A DNA stretch of 64,000 nucleotides from assembly GCF_052180275.1 (NCBI RefSeq), contig NZ_CP197465.1:4836001-4900000 (forward strand), read 5' to 3'. This DNA comes from Kumtagia sp052180275. Lineage in GTDB: Bacteria; Pseudomonadota; Alphaproteobacteria; Rhizobiales; Rhizobiaceae. Under the pieces are notes generated by a model. That model saw only the letters and a list, made by a program, of their open reading frames with translations. It ran no database searches and was not told the DNA's origin. The position numbers were made by a program, and so were the translations under genes. Below, in pieces: positions 1 to 8,705 of this stretch. The first letter of the stretch is position 1, and the number at the start of each line of letters is the position of its first letter.

Positions 1-612
1 TCCGGTTTCCTGAAGGACGAGCACGCACCGCTGCTGCCGTTTCGTGAAGGCTATCCGGACTGGGTTCCCGCATGGCGCACCGACATCGACCCGGACAGCT
101 GGATGAAAAAATCCGTCGTCTGGTATTCGCAGCGGATCACCGAGACCCTCGGCGAGGAGCGTTTTCGCGCCTATGTCCAATCGCTCAGCTACGGCAATGA
201 GGATGTTTCCGGCGATCCGGGCAAGGACAACGGGCTGGAGCGCTCATGGATCGGCTCGTCGCTGAAAATCTCGCCAGTCGAGCAGGTTGCCTTCCTGCGC
301 AAGCTGGTGCGGCGCGAACTGCCGGTCTCGCCCGTCGCCTTCGACATGACCGCCCGGCTGACCCTGCAACCGCCGCCGCCCGGCGGCTGGGAGTTGCACG
401 GCAAGACCGGCTCCGCCTTTCCGCGCAAGGCCGACGGCTCGCTCGACCGAGCCCGCGCCTATGGCTGGTTCGTCGGCTGGGCGTCGCGCGGCGACACCAC
501 CATCGTGTTCGCCCGCCTCATCCAGACGGAGAAACGTGAAGCCATCGGCTCCGGCCTCATCGCCCGCGATGCTTTTCTCAAGGAATTGCCGGCGCTGCTG
601 CCTCCCTCCTGA
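1..612 (+). CDS. Class D (OXA-type) beta-lactamase, 3' part (5' end outside window)
   Basis: The open frame runs in from base 1, so only the last 203 residues are present; class D enzymes are usually about 260-275 residues. The active-site SxxK motif would lie upstream of the window. Visible family motifs are KSVVWYSQ (the SxV element), YGN in LSYGNEDVSG, HGKTGSA (the KTG element) and the GWFVGW strand that follows it, in the correct order and spacing. The enzyme would be exported to the periplasm and hydrolyse beta-lactams by an acyl-serine mechanism; the substrate range cannot be read from the sequence. The gene ends in a strong hairpin shared with the convergent RTX gene. Family call is firm; completeness and activity are not testable here. 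Confidence 0.85.
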   Translation, partial: SGFLKDEHAPLLPFREGYPDWVPAWRTDIDPDSWMKKSVVWYSQRITETLGEERFRAYVQSLSYGNEDVSGDPGKDNGLERSWIGSSLKISPVEQVAFLRKLVRRELPVSPVAFDMTARLTLQPPPPGGWELHGKTGSAFPRKADGSLDRARAYGWFVGWASRGDTTIVFARLIQTEKREAIGSGLIARDAFLKELPALLPPS

Positions 613-639
613 ACCGGCCGCGGTAGCCGCGGCCGGTTC
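611..639. terminator. Bidirectional terminator-like hairpin
   Basis: A perfect 13-bp inverted repeat (611-623 with 627-639) around a 3-base loop overlaps the beta-lactamase stop codon and precedes the end of the convergent RTX gene. There is no long T-run on the plus strand. It probably serves both genes; inferred from position and stem strength. Confidence 0.6.
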
Positions 640-658
640 GATCAAAAGGCGGCTCGCC

Positions 659-2800
659 TCAGATGATGGAGAAGTCGGCCACAGTGAGGCCCGGCGCTCC
701 GGTCAGCGTCGCAATCACGGTCACCCCGCCAGCGGCGGAGCCGTTGGCGTCGTAGCGCAGGATGCCGGTATCGGTTTCGTAGACGAAGTGCTGGTCGAGC
801 GTCGTCGCAACGCCGGCTGTGTTCGCAACGAAAAACTTGCCGGCGAGCGCGCCCTTGGCGAGACCGCCAAACACATCGCCGTCGAAACGCAGCGTGTCGT
901 TGTTGCCCGTGACATTCTGGAATTCGCGGATCACATCTCCGCCGTCGCTCAGCGCCAGATAGTCGAACCTGTCGTTGCCACGGCCGCCGCTGAGCGAGTC
1001 CTTTCCGGCGCCGCCGAAAAGCTGGTCATTGCCGTCGCCGCCGGCGAGCAAGTCGGCGCCACCGCGACCCTCGAGCTTGTTGATGCCGCTGTCGCCACGA
1101 AGCACATCATCGAAGCTGGAACCGGCGACCGCCTCGACCCCCTGCTGGTTGTCGCCCTCCGCGTCGCCGGTGCCGGCAAACGCAGAGTCGAGGGCAAAAC
1201 GCACCCCCTTGTCCGCACTGGCGTAGCTGATGGTGTCGAAGCCGTTGCCGCCTTCGAAACGGTCGCGGCCCGCCCCGCCGTCCAGCACGTCGTTGCCTTC
1301 CTCGCCGTGAAGCTGGTCGTCGCCGCTCCCGGAGATCAGCACGTCGTTGCCACCCCGTCCGCCGATGGCGTCCTTGCCGGCGCCGGTCTCGATCACGTTA
1401 GCCAAGTCGTTGCCGGTGCCGATGAAATCGCCGGTCGCGAACGCAGTCAGGTTCTCGACATTGTCGCCGAGCTTGTAGCTGTTGAGGTAGCTGAAAACAG
1501 TATCGTTACCCTGGCCAGCGGCTTCGAACACCACATCGCCCACAACATCAACGACGTAGAAATCGTTGCCAGCGCCTCCCTCCATCGTGTCGAGACCGAC
1601 GCCGCCATCCAGCAAATCATTGCCCGCACCGCCATAGAGCCGGTCGGCGTCGGCGCCGCCATAAAGCTGGTCGTTGCCGGTCTGGCCGAACATGTCGTCC
1701 TCGCCCGCCTCGCCGAAAATCAGGTCGTCGCCGCGCGCAATAAGGACCGAATTGTCTTCGAAGGTCGATTCGCCGTAGACGCGATCGTTGCCTTCGCCAC
1801 CATAGATGGTGTCGTTGCCGCCGACGACGCGTGCGCCGTTCTCGACCCGCCCCGCGTCGCCGGAGATGACGTCGTCGCCATTGTTGCCGCTCAGCCGGTC
1901 GTCGCCCGCATACAGACGCCCGCCGGTAACATACTGGACGTCGCCGTAGATTTCATCGCGCACTTTCCCGCCTTCGATCCGGTCGTCGCCGCCATAGACC
2001 AAAGCATTGGGATTCTGAGCGGCCGCATCGCCGATCAGCGTCCCGTGGAAATCGGGCCCGCCGGCAATGTAGTCGTTGCCGCCGATCAGTTGGGCCACCC
2101 GGCCGCTCATGCCCTCGACGATCACGACATCGCCGACAGCCATCGACTGCGCGTGCGTCGACTGGATGTAAATGGTGTCGTTGCCTCCAGTGAGCTTTCC
2201 GGATGCGAAAAGAACTTCGGCATCGCCGGAGAAAGACTGGAACGCCGTGGTGGCGGCCCCGGTGATGTCGTCCATGCCGCCGCGATAGTCGACGAGAGCG
2301 GAAGTCGTGCTCCTGCTCCCGACCTGGGACACGTCGCCCATTGCGGTGGTGTTGGCATCGCCGGGCTGGATGATGTCGTTGCCGCCGGTTGCGCCCGCCC
2401 GCGCGGCAATGCCGTCGCCAAACAGCTTGAACTCGGCATCGGGACGCGCGGTGTTCTGCGAAGCACCAATGATGACGTCATTGCCTTCGAGGAACCGCCA
2501 AAAGCTGTCCGGTCCGGCGAGCAGGGTTTGCGGTTCGACGGCGATGCCGGTGATGACGAGTTCCGGCCGGGCGGCGTCGTAGCTGCCGGTATCCAGTTCG
2601 ATCTTGGTGACGGTGCCGGAGATCGGCCGGCCGTCTGCGCCATAATTCAAGTTCTCGCCCTGCAGCACGACGGAACTGCCGGCGGGCGTGAGATAATTGA
2701 AGTAGAACGGCAGCGTCGCTCCGCCCTTGCCGAAGGTCACAAGGTTGGGGTCCGCCATGTCGAGGGACGCGGTTGCCTTGCTGAAATCCAGGGTAGCCAT
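659..2800 (-). CDS. Secreted RTX (hemolysin-type calcium-binding repeat) protein
   Basis: The product is about 713 residues, acidic and rich in Gly, Asp and Asn, with many nonapeptide repeats of the GGxGxDxhx type (for example YGGAGNDLLDGG and EGRGGADLLAGG) that bind calcium as a parallel beta-roll. The first 200 residues have the looser GGND-containing spacing common in rhizobial RTX surface proteins. The end (ATLTGAPGLTVADFSII) matches the hydrophobic C-terminal tail of type I secreted rhizobial proteins, so export by an ABC/MFP/OMP secretion system is expected; no such genes lie in this window. I start at MATLDFSK, preceded by an AGAAAG-like ribosome site; an upstream in-frame ATG at 2926 adds 42 residues that look non-coding. 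Function beyond a secreted or surface calcium-binding protein is unknown. Confidence 0.85.
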   Translation of the reverse strand: MATLDFSKATASLDMADPNLVTFGKGGATLPFYFNYLTPAGSSVVLQGENLNYGADGRPISGTVTKIELDTGSYDAARPELVITGIAVEPQTLLAGPDSFWRFLEGNDVIIGASQNTARPDAEFKLFGDGIAARAGATGGNDIIQPGDANTTAMGDVSQVGSRSTTSALVDYRGGMDDITGAATTAFQSFSGDAEVLFASGKLTGGNDTIYIQSTHAQSMAVGDVVIVEGMSGRVAQLIGGNDYIAGGPDFHGTLIGDAAAQNPNALVYGGDDRIEGGKVRDEIYGDVQYVTGGRLYAGDDRLSGNNGDDVISGDAGRVENGARVVGGNDTIYGGEGNDRVYGESTFEDNSVLIARGDDLIFGEAGEDDMFGQTGNDQLYGGADADRLYGGAGNDLLDGGVGLDTMEGGAGNDFYVVDVVGDVVFEAAGQGNDTVFSYLNSYKLGDNVENLTAFATGDFIGTGNDLANVIETGAGKDAIGGRGGNDVLISGSGDDQLHGEEGNDVLDGGAGRDRFEGGNGFDTISYASADKGVRFALDSAFAGTGDAEGDNQQGVEAVAGSSFDDVLRGDSGINKLEGRGGADLLAGGDGNDQLFGGAGKDSLSGGRGNDRFDYLALSDGGDVIREFQNVTGNNDTLRFDGDVFGGLAKGALAGKFFVANTAGVATTLDQHFVYETDTGILRYDANGSAAGGVTVIATLTGAPGLTVADFSII

Positions 2801-2967
2801 GGTGATAGTTCTTTCTTGGCGATCCGGCAGCGCGCGCAAGCGCATCGACGGCGTCGCGCCGTCCACGGATCGGATGCGTTGATGTTGTTCGACGAGAGGA
2901 CGGGGTGGAACGGGACCGGCTTTCAAGCCAACTCACTTCGCAGCGCCCGTTACGGGGGGTCAGTGGG

Positions 2968-3225
2968 TCATTCGCCGGACGGCCGGAGCCAGCCAGCGGA
3001 CTCCGCCTCGCGAAATCGTGTCGAGGACGAGATCTCGCAGCGCGCGATGCCCATGTCCTTGAGCATGTGGTCCGGCATCGCGTGCAATCTGGCGCGGTCC
3101 CTCCGCATGCGGATCGCGCGCTGCACGACACCCGTCGCCCGGCCGAATTTCTGTCCGAACTCGCGAGCGATTGTGATGACGTCGAATATGCTGGAAGCGG
3201 CTAGTGCTCTCCTGGGGCTGGTCAT
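2968..3225 (-). CDS. DUF1127 (YjiS-like) small protein
   Basis: An 85-residue basic protein. The C-terminal half contains the DUF1127 pattern, a basic helix followed by LHAMPDHMLKDMGIARCEI, which corresponds to the usual L-D-x-x-L-x-D-I-G-I/L-x-R-x-E core. Members of this family in alphaproteobacteria are small, often stress or phosphate related, and some bind RNA; the specific role here is unknown. The start at 3225 is chosen because AAAGGAG sits 8 bases upstream; a farther ATG at 3288 lacks such a site. It is transcribed in the same direction as the RTX gene, with a gap of about 170 bp. Confidence 0.75.
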   Translation of the reverse strand: MTSPRRALAASSIFDVITIAREFGQKFGRATGVVQRAIRMRRDRARLHAMPDHMLKDMGIARCEISSSTRFREAESAGWLRPSGE

Positions 3226-4105
3226 TGTCGTTTCTCCTTTGGCAATTTGCCTTGTGCCCCTTAGGAGATATGTTGAACCTTCAAACAAGTTCGGAAACTG
3301 TAGCGGGCCGGCGACCCAGGCGTCTCTGTGGTATTGCCAATCAACTCAATGTTGGTGTTTAAAACATTTTTTGGTGTATTTTCGCACATTCCATCCCGCC
3401 GAGAGGTGAAAAGGAAAATCGATATGGACGCACGCGGTTCTGCCTGCCTCGGACGGCGGCAAGGATCCGCGCAACCGCTCGGCCCGCCCCCGCCCTTGGC
3501 TGGACGCTTTATAGACCGCGCCGTTTCAACAGCCCGCGCCGTGGCGTGCCTCACAAATCGCCGACACAATTTTCCAAGTGATTGAAGGGACAGGCAAAAG
3601 CAAACTTTATTGCGACCCTCGAATACGAGCTCTCGCAGGCCAACGGGGAAGGTGGGCTACCGCGGAAAGATAGGTCTCCGGGCTTATACGAGCGGTCATT
3701 TGCGTTGACTGTCTGCGCCGCCCCTCATCCGCCTGCCGGCACCTTCTCCCCGTGAAGTACGGGGAGAAGGGACAAGCGGCGACGTTGCGGCCAGCTACCT
3801 TCTCCCCGTTTTACGGGGAGAAGGTAGCTGGCCGGCGGATGAGGGGCGGCGCAGACAGTCAAGGCAAATATTATTGCCGGATCGAAACGAGCCCGATACC
3901 CAGGAATCGGGCCCCTTTACAGACGATATACGGCATCCGGCGCACGGCCAGTCCCGAGCGGTTTCCACCGCAACCGCCGCGCGATTCAGTTTCTGTACCT
4001 CGAATTGTCGGAGTTGGTGAGAAGAGCGGCCGCAACCAGAACGCTCTTGAAGCACGGAATTCCCGCTTTCGATGCCTTCTTCGGGAACGACCCGCTGGCT
4101 GCCCC
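3226..4105. other. Intergenic region, no supported gene
   Basis: About 880 bp between the DUF1127 gene and the end of the DhaL gene. The first 150 bp should hold the DUF1127 promoter. Open frames here are short, start poorly and resemble no family. The only clear structure is the palindromic element at 3705-3862. Confidence 0.6.
3705..3862. repeat. RIME-like palindromic intergenic element, copy 1
   Basis: The outer arms, beginning TTGACTGTCTGCGCCGCCCC at 3705, form a perfect inverted repeat of at least 28 bp with the sequence ending at 3862. Inside lie two smaller hairpins of the CTTCTCCCCGt..ACGGGGAGAAG type. Sequence and architecture (two nested palindromes, CCCCTCATCCGCCTGCCGGC core) resemble the Rhizobium-specific intergenic mosaic elements known from rhizobia. 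It carries no coding sequence. It lies downstream of the DhaL gene, where it could terminate or stabilise the transcript. A second copy is at 8706-8881. Confidence 0.75.
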
Positions 4106-4711
4106 TCAAACGGCGTCGATCATCACCTTGAACGCCACCATGCCGGGATCGTCCATGCCGACGGTGCGCTCGGCGAAGATGCGGGCCCGGCCGATCTTGT
4201 TGGGCTTGTCGCGGAATTCGGCCATCGCCTGGTCCGTGCCCCGCCGCAGCGCCGCGAGCAGTTCCGCCGGATCGTCCTTGCCGGCGCCCGCCTTCGCCGC
4301 GCCGGAAACCGCGTCCATGACCGTCTTGTCGCCGAGGCTGGCCTTTCCACGCGCCATCATCGCCTCGACCGCCTTGTCGAAAAAGCCCGGAACCTCGTTC
4401 CAAGCGACCTCGGGCCTGCCCTTGGCCAGCTTGGCCACCGCCATCATGCTGGTCGCCAGCAATGTGCCAAAGCTGGAACTGGACACTTTCGACACCGCCT
4501 GCGCGCCCTGCATCAGCGCCATGCCGACATCGTCGGGCCAGGTCCCCTTGACCCGGTCGAGCTCGCGAAATGCCTTGATCAGCGTGATGCCGAGGTCGCC
4601 GTCGCCGATCTGCCCGTCGAGGGTGGTCAGGCGTTCGTGCTCGGTCTCCAGCGCAGCCAGGATATTGGCCACAGCATTTCGCAGCGAATCGACGGTCAGC
4701 GCCACGGTCAC
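4106..4711 (-). CDS. dhaL: DhaL-type kinase subunit (ADP/ATP-binding domain)
   Basis: A 201-residue protein of the DhaL family. The Mg-nucleotide loop LDGQIGDGDLG carries the three metal-binding aspartates (D32, D37, D39), and the SSSFGTLLA segment follows at the usual place. DhaL domains hold the nucleotide that phosphorylates the substrate bound covalently by DhaK. The gene starts at a GTG that overlaps the last 4 bases of the DhaK gene, so translation is coupled. No PTS-type DhaM gene is present, so the pair most likely uses ATP directly, as in DhaKL-type dihydroxyacetone or tetrose kinases. Substrate: a short-chain ketose or polyol imported by the adjacent ABC transporter is inferred. Confidence 0.85.
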   Translation of the reverse strand: MTVALTVDSLRNAVANILAALETEHERLTTLDGQIGDGDLGITLIKAFRELDRVKGTWPDDVGMALMQGAQAVSKVSSSSFGTLLATSMMAVAKLAKGRPEVAWNEVPGFFDKAVEAMMARGKASLGDKTVMDAVSGAAKAGAGKDDPAELLAALRRGTDQAMAEFRDKPNKIGRARIFAERTVGMDDPGMVAFKVMIDAV

Positions 4712-5706
4712 ACCTTCCAGAAGGCGCAGGCCGCCGGCGCGGTCAGATACTTTTCCAGTTCCGCATCGAGCGGCAGCACCGTCAGCGAGGCGCCCGCCAT
4801 CTCCATCGACGTCGCATAGCGGCCGACCAGCGGATGGGCGATTTTTACGCCCGCGTCCTCAAGGCGATCGGCGATGCGATCGAAGAGGATGAACAGTTCC
4901 TCCACCGGCGTGGCGCCGAGGCTGTTGACCAGCACCGTGACCCGCTCGCCGCGCGGCAATGTGAGGTCGGAAAGGATCGGATCGAGCAGCGCGTCGGCTA
5001 TCTCGTTGGCCGTTCTCAGTTTTTCGCGCTTCACGCCGGGTTCGCCATGGATGCCCATGCCGACCTCCATCTCGTCGTCGGCGATTGAAAACGTTGGCTT
5101 TCCGGCCTGCGGCACGGTGCAGGACGACAGCGCCACGCCCATGGTGCGGCAGCCGTCCGCCGCCTTCTGCGCCACACTGGTCACCTCGTCCAGATCCAGT
5201 CCGGCCTCCGCCGCCGCGCCCGCGATCTTGAAGGTCAGCACCATACCGGCGACGCCGCGCCGCTTCTCACGCTCGCCGAGCGGCGCGCTGGCGACATCAT
5301 CGGCCAAGAGCACCGTGGTTGAGGAAATATCATCGAATTCAACCATTTCGCCGGCCATGTCGAAGTTCATGACATCGCCGCCATAGTTGCCGTAGAGCCT
5401 GAGCACCCCTGCCCCGCCATTGGCCTCACGCATCGCCGTCGCCATCTCGTCGGCGGAAGGCGACGCAAAGACGTCGCCGCAGGCGACCGCATCCAGAAAC
5501 CCCGGCCCGACATAACCGGTGAAAATCGGCAGGTGCCCGGAGCCGCCGCCGGACACGATCCCCACCTTGCCCTTGATCGGCCCATCGGCCCGCACGACCA
5601 CCCGTGTCGTGCCCTCCGCCAGCCGGTAATATTGCGGATAGGCGCGGGTCAGCCCTTTCAGCGTCTCTTCCGCATAGCTGAACGGGTCGTTCAAGATCTT
5701 CTTCAC
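4708..5706 (-). CDS. dhaK: DhaK-type kinase subunit (dihydroxyacetone/tetrulose kinase)
   Basis: A 332-residue DhaK homologue of normal length. The substrate-site loop GGGSGHLP is at residues 53-60, and MGIHGEPG places the covalent substrate-binding histidine at H220, equivalent to H218 of the E. coli enzyme. DhaK binds the keto group of dihydroxyacetone as a hemiaminal; related enzymes in actinobacteria and rhizobia phosphorylate erythrulose or other tetruloses. It is separated from the permease gene upstream by 111 bp that contain a strong hairpin, and overlaps the DhaL gene by 4 bp. The link to a ribose-type ABC transporter suggests a sugar or polyol other than free dihydroxyacetone; that is inference. 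Confidence 0.85.
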   Translation of the reverse strand: MKKILNDPFSYAEETLKGLTRAYPQYYRLAEGTTRVVVRADGPIKGKVGIVSGGGSGHLPIFTGYVGPGFLDAVACGDVFASPSADEMATAMREANGGAGVLRLYGNYGGDVMNFDMAGEMVEFDDISSTTVLLADDVASAPLGEREKRRGVAGMVLTFKIAGAAAEAGLDLDEVTSVAQKAADGCRTMGVALSSCTVPQAGKPTFSIADDEMEVGMGIHGEPGVKREKLRTANEIADALLDPILSDLTLPRGERVTVLVNSLGATPVEELFILFDRIADRLEDAGVKIAHPLVGRYATSMEMAGASLTVLPLDAELEKYLTAPAACAFWKV

Positions 5707-5765
5707 GACGAAACCTCCAGAAATGTCAGCCAGAACCGCTCCTGCCCTCGGCTGCGGCCTCGGCC

Positions 5766-5810
5766 GTTCGCCTCCTTTGGAAGGTCCACTGGACCTTCCC
5801 TTCGGCGAAC
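5766..5810. other. Hairpin between permease and DhaK genes
   Basis: A nested inverted repeat: outer arms 5766-5772 and 5804-5810 (7 bp) enclose inner arms at about 5779-5787 and 5791-5799. It lies in the 111-bp gap inside an otherwise compact operon, so it could stabilise the upstream mRNA or partly terminate transcription before the kinase genes. No T-run follows the inner stem. Confidence 0.5.
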
Positions 5811-5817
5811 CAAATGC

Positions 5818-6837
5818 TCACTCGCGCGCGCTTTCCCTGAGCTTCTGCGCATAGACGTTGATCACCAGCGCCGCCAGCAGGATCAGGCCGCGGATCAGGA
5901 TCTTCAGGAAGCTGTCGATCTGGATATGGTCGAGCCCGTTGTTCAGCACGCCCAGCACCATCAGGCCGATGATGGTGTTGCCTATCCCACCGCGTCCGCC
6001 GAACAGGCTGGTGCCGCCGACCACCACCGCCGCGATCGCGTCGAGCAGGAACGTGTCGAACTGGTTCTGCTGCGCCGAGCCGAAATAGGCAACGCCGATC
6101 ATGCCGGCGATGCCCGAGCACATGGCGGAAATCACCATCACGGCGCCAATGATCATCTTGACGTTGACGCCGGAATACTCGGCGGCCTCGCGGTTGCCGC
6201 CGACCATGTAAACGTAGCGGCCGAAGCGCGTGTAGGTCAGCACCAGATGCGCCACCAGCATGAACAGCAGGCACACGATGATCGACCATTTGACCCCCAA
6301 AATGGTGCCGGAGCCGAGCGTGGTGATCAGGTCCGGAAAATTATAGGCGATCTGGCCGCGCACCAGCATGGCGGACATTCCGTTGGCGATCTGCATCATG
6401 GCGAGCGTCATGATGAAGGACGGAATGCCTATCCCCACGACGCCGAAGGCGGTGACCAGCCCCAGCGTGAAACAGGCCGCCAGCGTCAGGATGATCGCGA
6501 TCCAGCCCTGCATCGGCAGGTTGGCGATGTTCACATAATCCGGCTGGATGGTGAAAAAGGCGATCAGGATGCCGATCGCATTGGCGATCGCGGCCACCGA
6601 CAGGTCGATCTCGGCGGTGAGGATGACGAATGTCAGGCCCACCGCGATGATGCCGGTGATCGACGCCTGGCTCAATATATTCATGAAGTTGTCGAAGGTG
6701 CGGAAGCTCTCCGCCTGCGTGGCAAAGAAGATGACCAGCACGATCAGCGTGAACACCGGCGCGATGTTGCGCATCTGCTCGGCGAGGAACCGCTTCAGTT
6801 CGAAGGGCTTTGGGCCGGTCTCGGTCGTGACACTCAT
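5818..6837 (-). CDS. Sugar ABC transporter permease (RbsC-like)
   Basis: A 339-residue polytopic membrane protein of the BPD_transp_2 (ribose/xylose/autoinducer-2) family, with roughly nine to ten hydrophobic segments. The family features GLTFVILTAEIDLSVAAIAN near residue 65 and TSLFGGRGGIGNTIIG near residue 275 are clear. It forms the transmembrane channel, probably as a homodimer energised by the two-domain ATPase encoded upstream. Only one permease gene is present, as in ribose-type systems. The gene starts 2 bp after the stop of the small ORF 6840-7118, so its ribosome site lies in that ORF's last codons. Confidence 0.9.
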   Translation of the reverse strand: MSVTTETGPKPFELKRFLAEQMRNIAPVFTLIVLVIFFATQAESFRTFDNFMNILSQASITGIIAVGLTFVILTAEIDLSVAAIANAIGILIAFFTIQPDYVNIANLPMQGWIAIILTLAACFTLGLVTAFGVVGIGIPSFIMTLAMMQIANGMSAMLVRGQIAYNFPDLITTLGSGTILGVKWSIIVCLLFMLVAHLVLTYTRFGRYVYMVGGNREAAEYSGVNVKMIIGAVMVISAMCSGIAGMIGVAYFGSAQQNQFDTFLLDAIAAVVVGGTSLFGGRGGIGNTIIGLMVLGVLNNGLDHIQIDSFLKILIRGLILLAALVINVYAQKLRESARE

Positions 6838-6839
6838 GA

Positions 6840-7118
6840 TCAGTTCATCCCTATCGGATCTATCGACGCCAAGACCAAAACCATGACCACCGCCCCGAAA
6901 ATGAAGGTTGGTCGCGTAAGAAGCACCCGATCCCTATTTGAGCACTGATCTCTCTCATCGGTGGAATCGCCTCTGTAGTATTGGGCATTTACGCCGTCAT
7001 TGTCTTTGGCAAAGTCCCAGCCATTGCTTTGATAGAATCGAATGTCTCGCAGCTCGTCCCGAACTAGGTAAACCAACCATGCAAAAACAAGCGGAACAAC
7101 GATCCAGCGAAAATCCAT
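6840..7118 (-). CDS. Small putative membrane protein inside the ABC operon
   Basis: About 92 residues. Two hydrophobic segments (RWIVVPLVFAWLVYLV near the N-terminus and FIFGAVVMVLVLASI near the C-terminus) flank a polar, charged loop of about 50 residues. I do not recognise a family. It lies exactly between the ATPase and permease genes on the same strand, ending 2 bp before the permease start. The ATG at 7118 has GGAAG about 10 bases upstream; a longer TTG start at 7139 is possible. Base composition and codon use are visibly less GC-rich than in all flanking genes of the operon, which suggests a late insertion. It could also be a chance open frame in an inserted spacer. Confidence 0.5.
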   Translation of the reverse strand: MDFRWIVVPLVFAWLVYLVRDELRDIRFYQSNGWDFAKDNDGVNAQYYRGDSTDERDQCSNRDRVLLTRPTFIFGAVVMVLVLASIDPIGMN

Positions 7119-7163
7119 CGTGAGGTGTCTTCCGATCAAGCAGTCTCACTCGTTACATCGTAC

Positions 7164-8681
7164 TCATGCCGCATCCAGCAGGTCGGCCTTCTCGATGTGG
7201 CCGTGCGTGAATTCCCTGGCGACGACGCCGCGCTTCAGCACCGTCACCCGGTCGGCCAGCGTCAGGATCGTCTCCGGCTCCGTCGACAGCACGAGGATCG
7301 CCACTCCGCGGTCGCGCAGCGACTTGACGATGCGGATGACGTCCTCCTTGGCGCCGACATCCATGCCGCGCGTCGGCTCCGACAGGATCAGCACTTTCGG
7401 CAGTTCCGTCAGCCATTTCGCCAGCGCCACCTTCTGCTGGTTGCCGCCCGACAGATTGCCGAGCGCGATCTCCGGTCTCGGCGGCCTGATCTGCAGGTCC
7501 TGGATGTGCCGTCCCGCGATCTCCCGCTCCTTGCGCGGCTTGAGCAGGATCGGGTGGATGCGGCCCAGAATGGCGATGGAGATATTCTTGAACACCTGCT
7601 CGGTGCGGAACAGCATCATGCGCCGGCTCTCCGGCAGATAGGCGATGCCGGCGCGGCGCGCCGAAGCCGTCGAGCCGAAGCGAACCGGCTTGCCGTTCAG
7701 CACAAGACCGCCGGCGCGCAAAAAACCCTTTCCGAACAGGATGCGCGACAGTTCCACCTGGCCGCAGCCCATGAAGCCATAGACGCCGGTGATCTCGCCG
7801 CTCCTGAGCTTCAGCGAAACATCGCGGACCATCTGTCCGTCGCTCAAGCCGCTGGCCTCCAGCACGACCGGCTTTGCGTCGTCGCCGCCGAGTTCCGTGC
7901 TTTCGCCCATATGCATGTCGAGCGAGCCGCGGCCGATCATGTATCCGATGATAGAATCCTTGGTCAGCGCCTCCGTCCGCTCGGTCACCACCTTGCGGCC
8001 GTTGCGGAACACCGTCACCCGGTCGGAAATCGCCAGCACGTCGTCCAGAAAATGCGAGATGAAGACAATGGTGCGGCCCTGCTGCTTCAGCCTGCGCAGC
8101 GCGTCGAACAGACGCGCCACTTCCGGCGGCGACAGCGCCGAGGTCGGTTCGTCGAGGATGATGATCTTTGCGCCGGAAAACAGCACGCGCGACAATTCGA
8201 CGAGCTGCTGGATGCCGACCGGCAGGCTGCCCATGCGGGCTGTCGGCTCGATGTCGAGGCCGAGACTGGCAAGCTGCACCTTCGCCTCACGCCGCATGCG
8301 GCGCCAGTCGACGACACCTCCGGCGATCAGCGGCTGGACGCCGAGGAAGACGTTTTCGGCCACCGTCAAATCCGGCACGATCGACAGCTCCTGGTGCACC
8401 ATGCCGATGCCGGCGGCCAGCGCCTCGCCCGGCGAGCGGAAATGCACGCTCTTGCCGTCGACGCGCATGTCGCCTTCGAAGCCGTGATAAACGCCGGCGA
8501 TGATCTTCATCATCGTCGACTTGCCTGCGCCGTTCTCGCCGACCAACCCATGGACCTCGCCTTCGGCCAACGAGAAGTCGACGTCGCGCAAGGCATGCAC
8601 GCCGCCGAACGTCTTTGTGACGCCGATCATGTCGAGCAAGGTCGGTTTCTCTTCGAGAGGCAAAGGGGCGTCCAACGTCAT
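7164..8681 (-). CDS. Sugar ABC transporter ATP-binding protein, two NBDs (RbsA-like)
   Basis: A 505-residue fused double ATPase of the RbsA/XylG/MglA type. The N-terminal domain has Walker A GENGAGKS at residues 48-55, the atypical signature LPVGIQQLVELSRVL and Walker B IIILDEPTSAL. The C-terminal domain has the degenerate P-loop typical of the family (GFMGCGQVELS) but an intact LSGGNQQK signature near residue 410 and the Walker B-like ILSEPTRGMDVG. It powers uptake through the RbsC-like permease. The gene follows the binding-protein gene with a 233-bp gap occupied by a palindromic element, an unusually large gap for this operon type. Confidence 0.92.
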   Translation of the reverse strand: MTLDAPLPLEEKPTLLDMIGVTKTFGGVHALRDVDFSLAEGEVHGLVGENGAGKSTMMKIIAGVYHGFEGDMRVDGKSVHFRSPGEALAAGIGMVHQELSIVPDLTVAENVFLGVQPLIAGGVVDWRRMRREAKVQLASLGLDIEPTARMGSLPVGIQQLVELSRVLFSGAKIIILDEPTSALSPPEVARLFDALRRLKQQGRTIVFISHFLDDVLAISDRVTVFRNGRKVVTERTEALTKDSIIGYMIGRGSLDMHMGESTELGGDDAKPVVLEASGLSDGQMVRDVSLKLRSGEITGVYGFMGCGQVELSRILFGKGFLRAGGLVLNGKPVRFGSTASARRAGIAYLPESRRMMLFRTEQVFKNISIAILGRIHPILLKPRKEREIAGRHIQDLQIRPPRPEIALGNLSGGNQQKVALAKWLTELPKVLILSEPTRGMDVGAKEDVIRIVKSLRDRGVAILVLSTEPETILTLADRVTVLKRGVVAREFTHGHIEKADLLDAA

Positions 8682-8705
8682 GTTACCTTTCGTCTCAGCC
8701 GTCGG

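Noticed and set aside
461..3409. A 982-codon open frame on the plus strand across the RTX gene
   Set aside because: It is antisense to a gene with clear RTX repeats; its length comes from GC-rich repetitive DNA and the translation is low-complexity with no family features.
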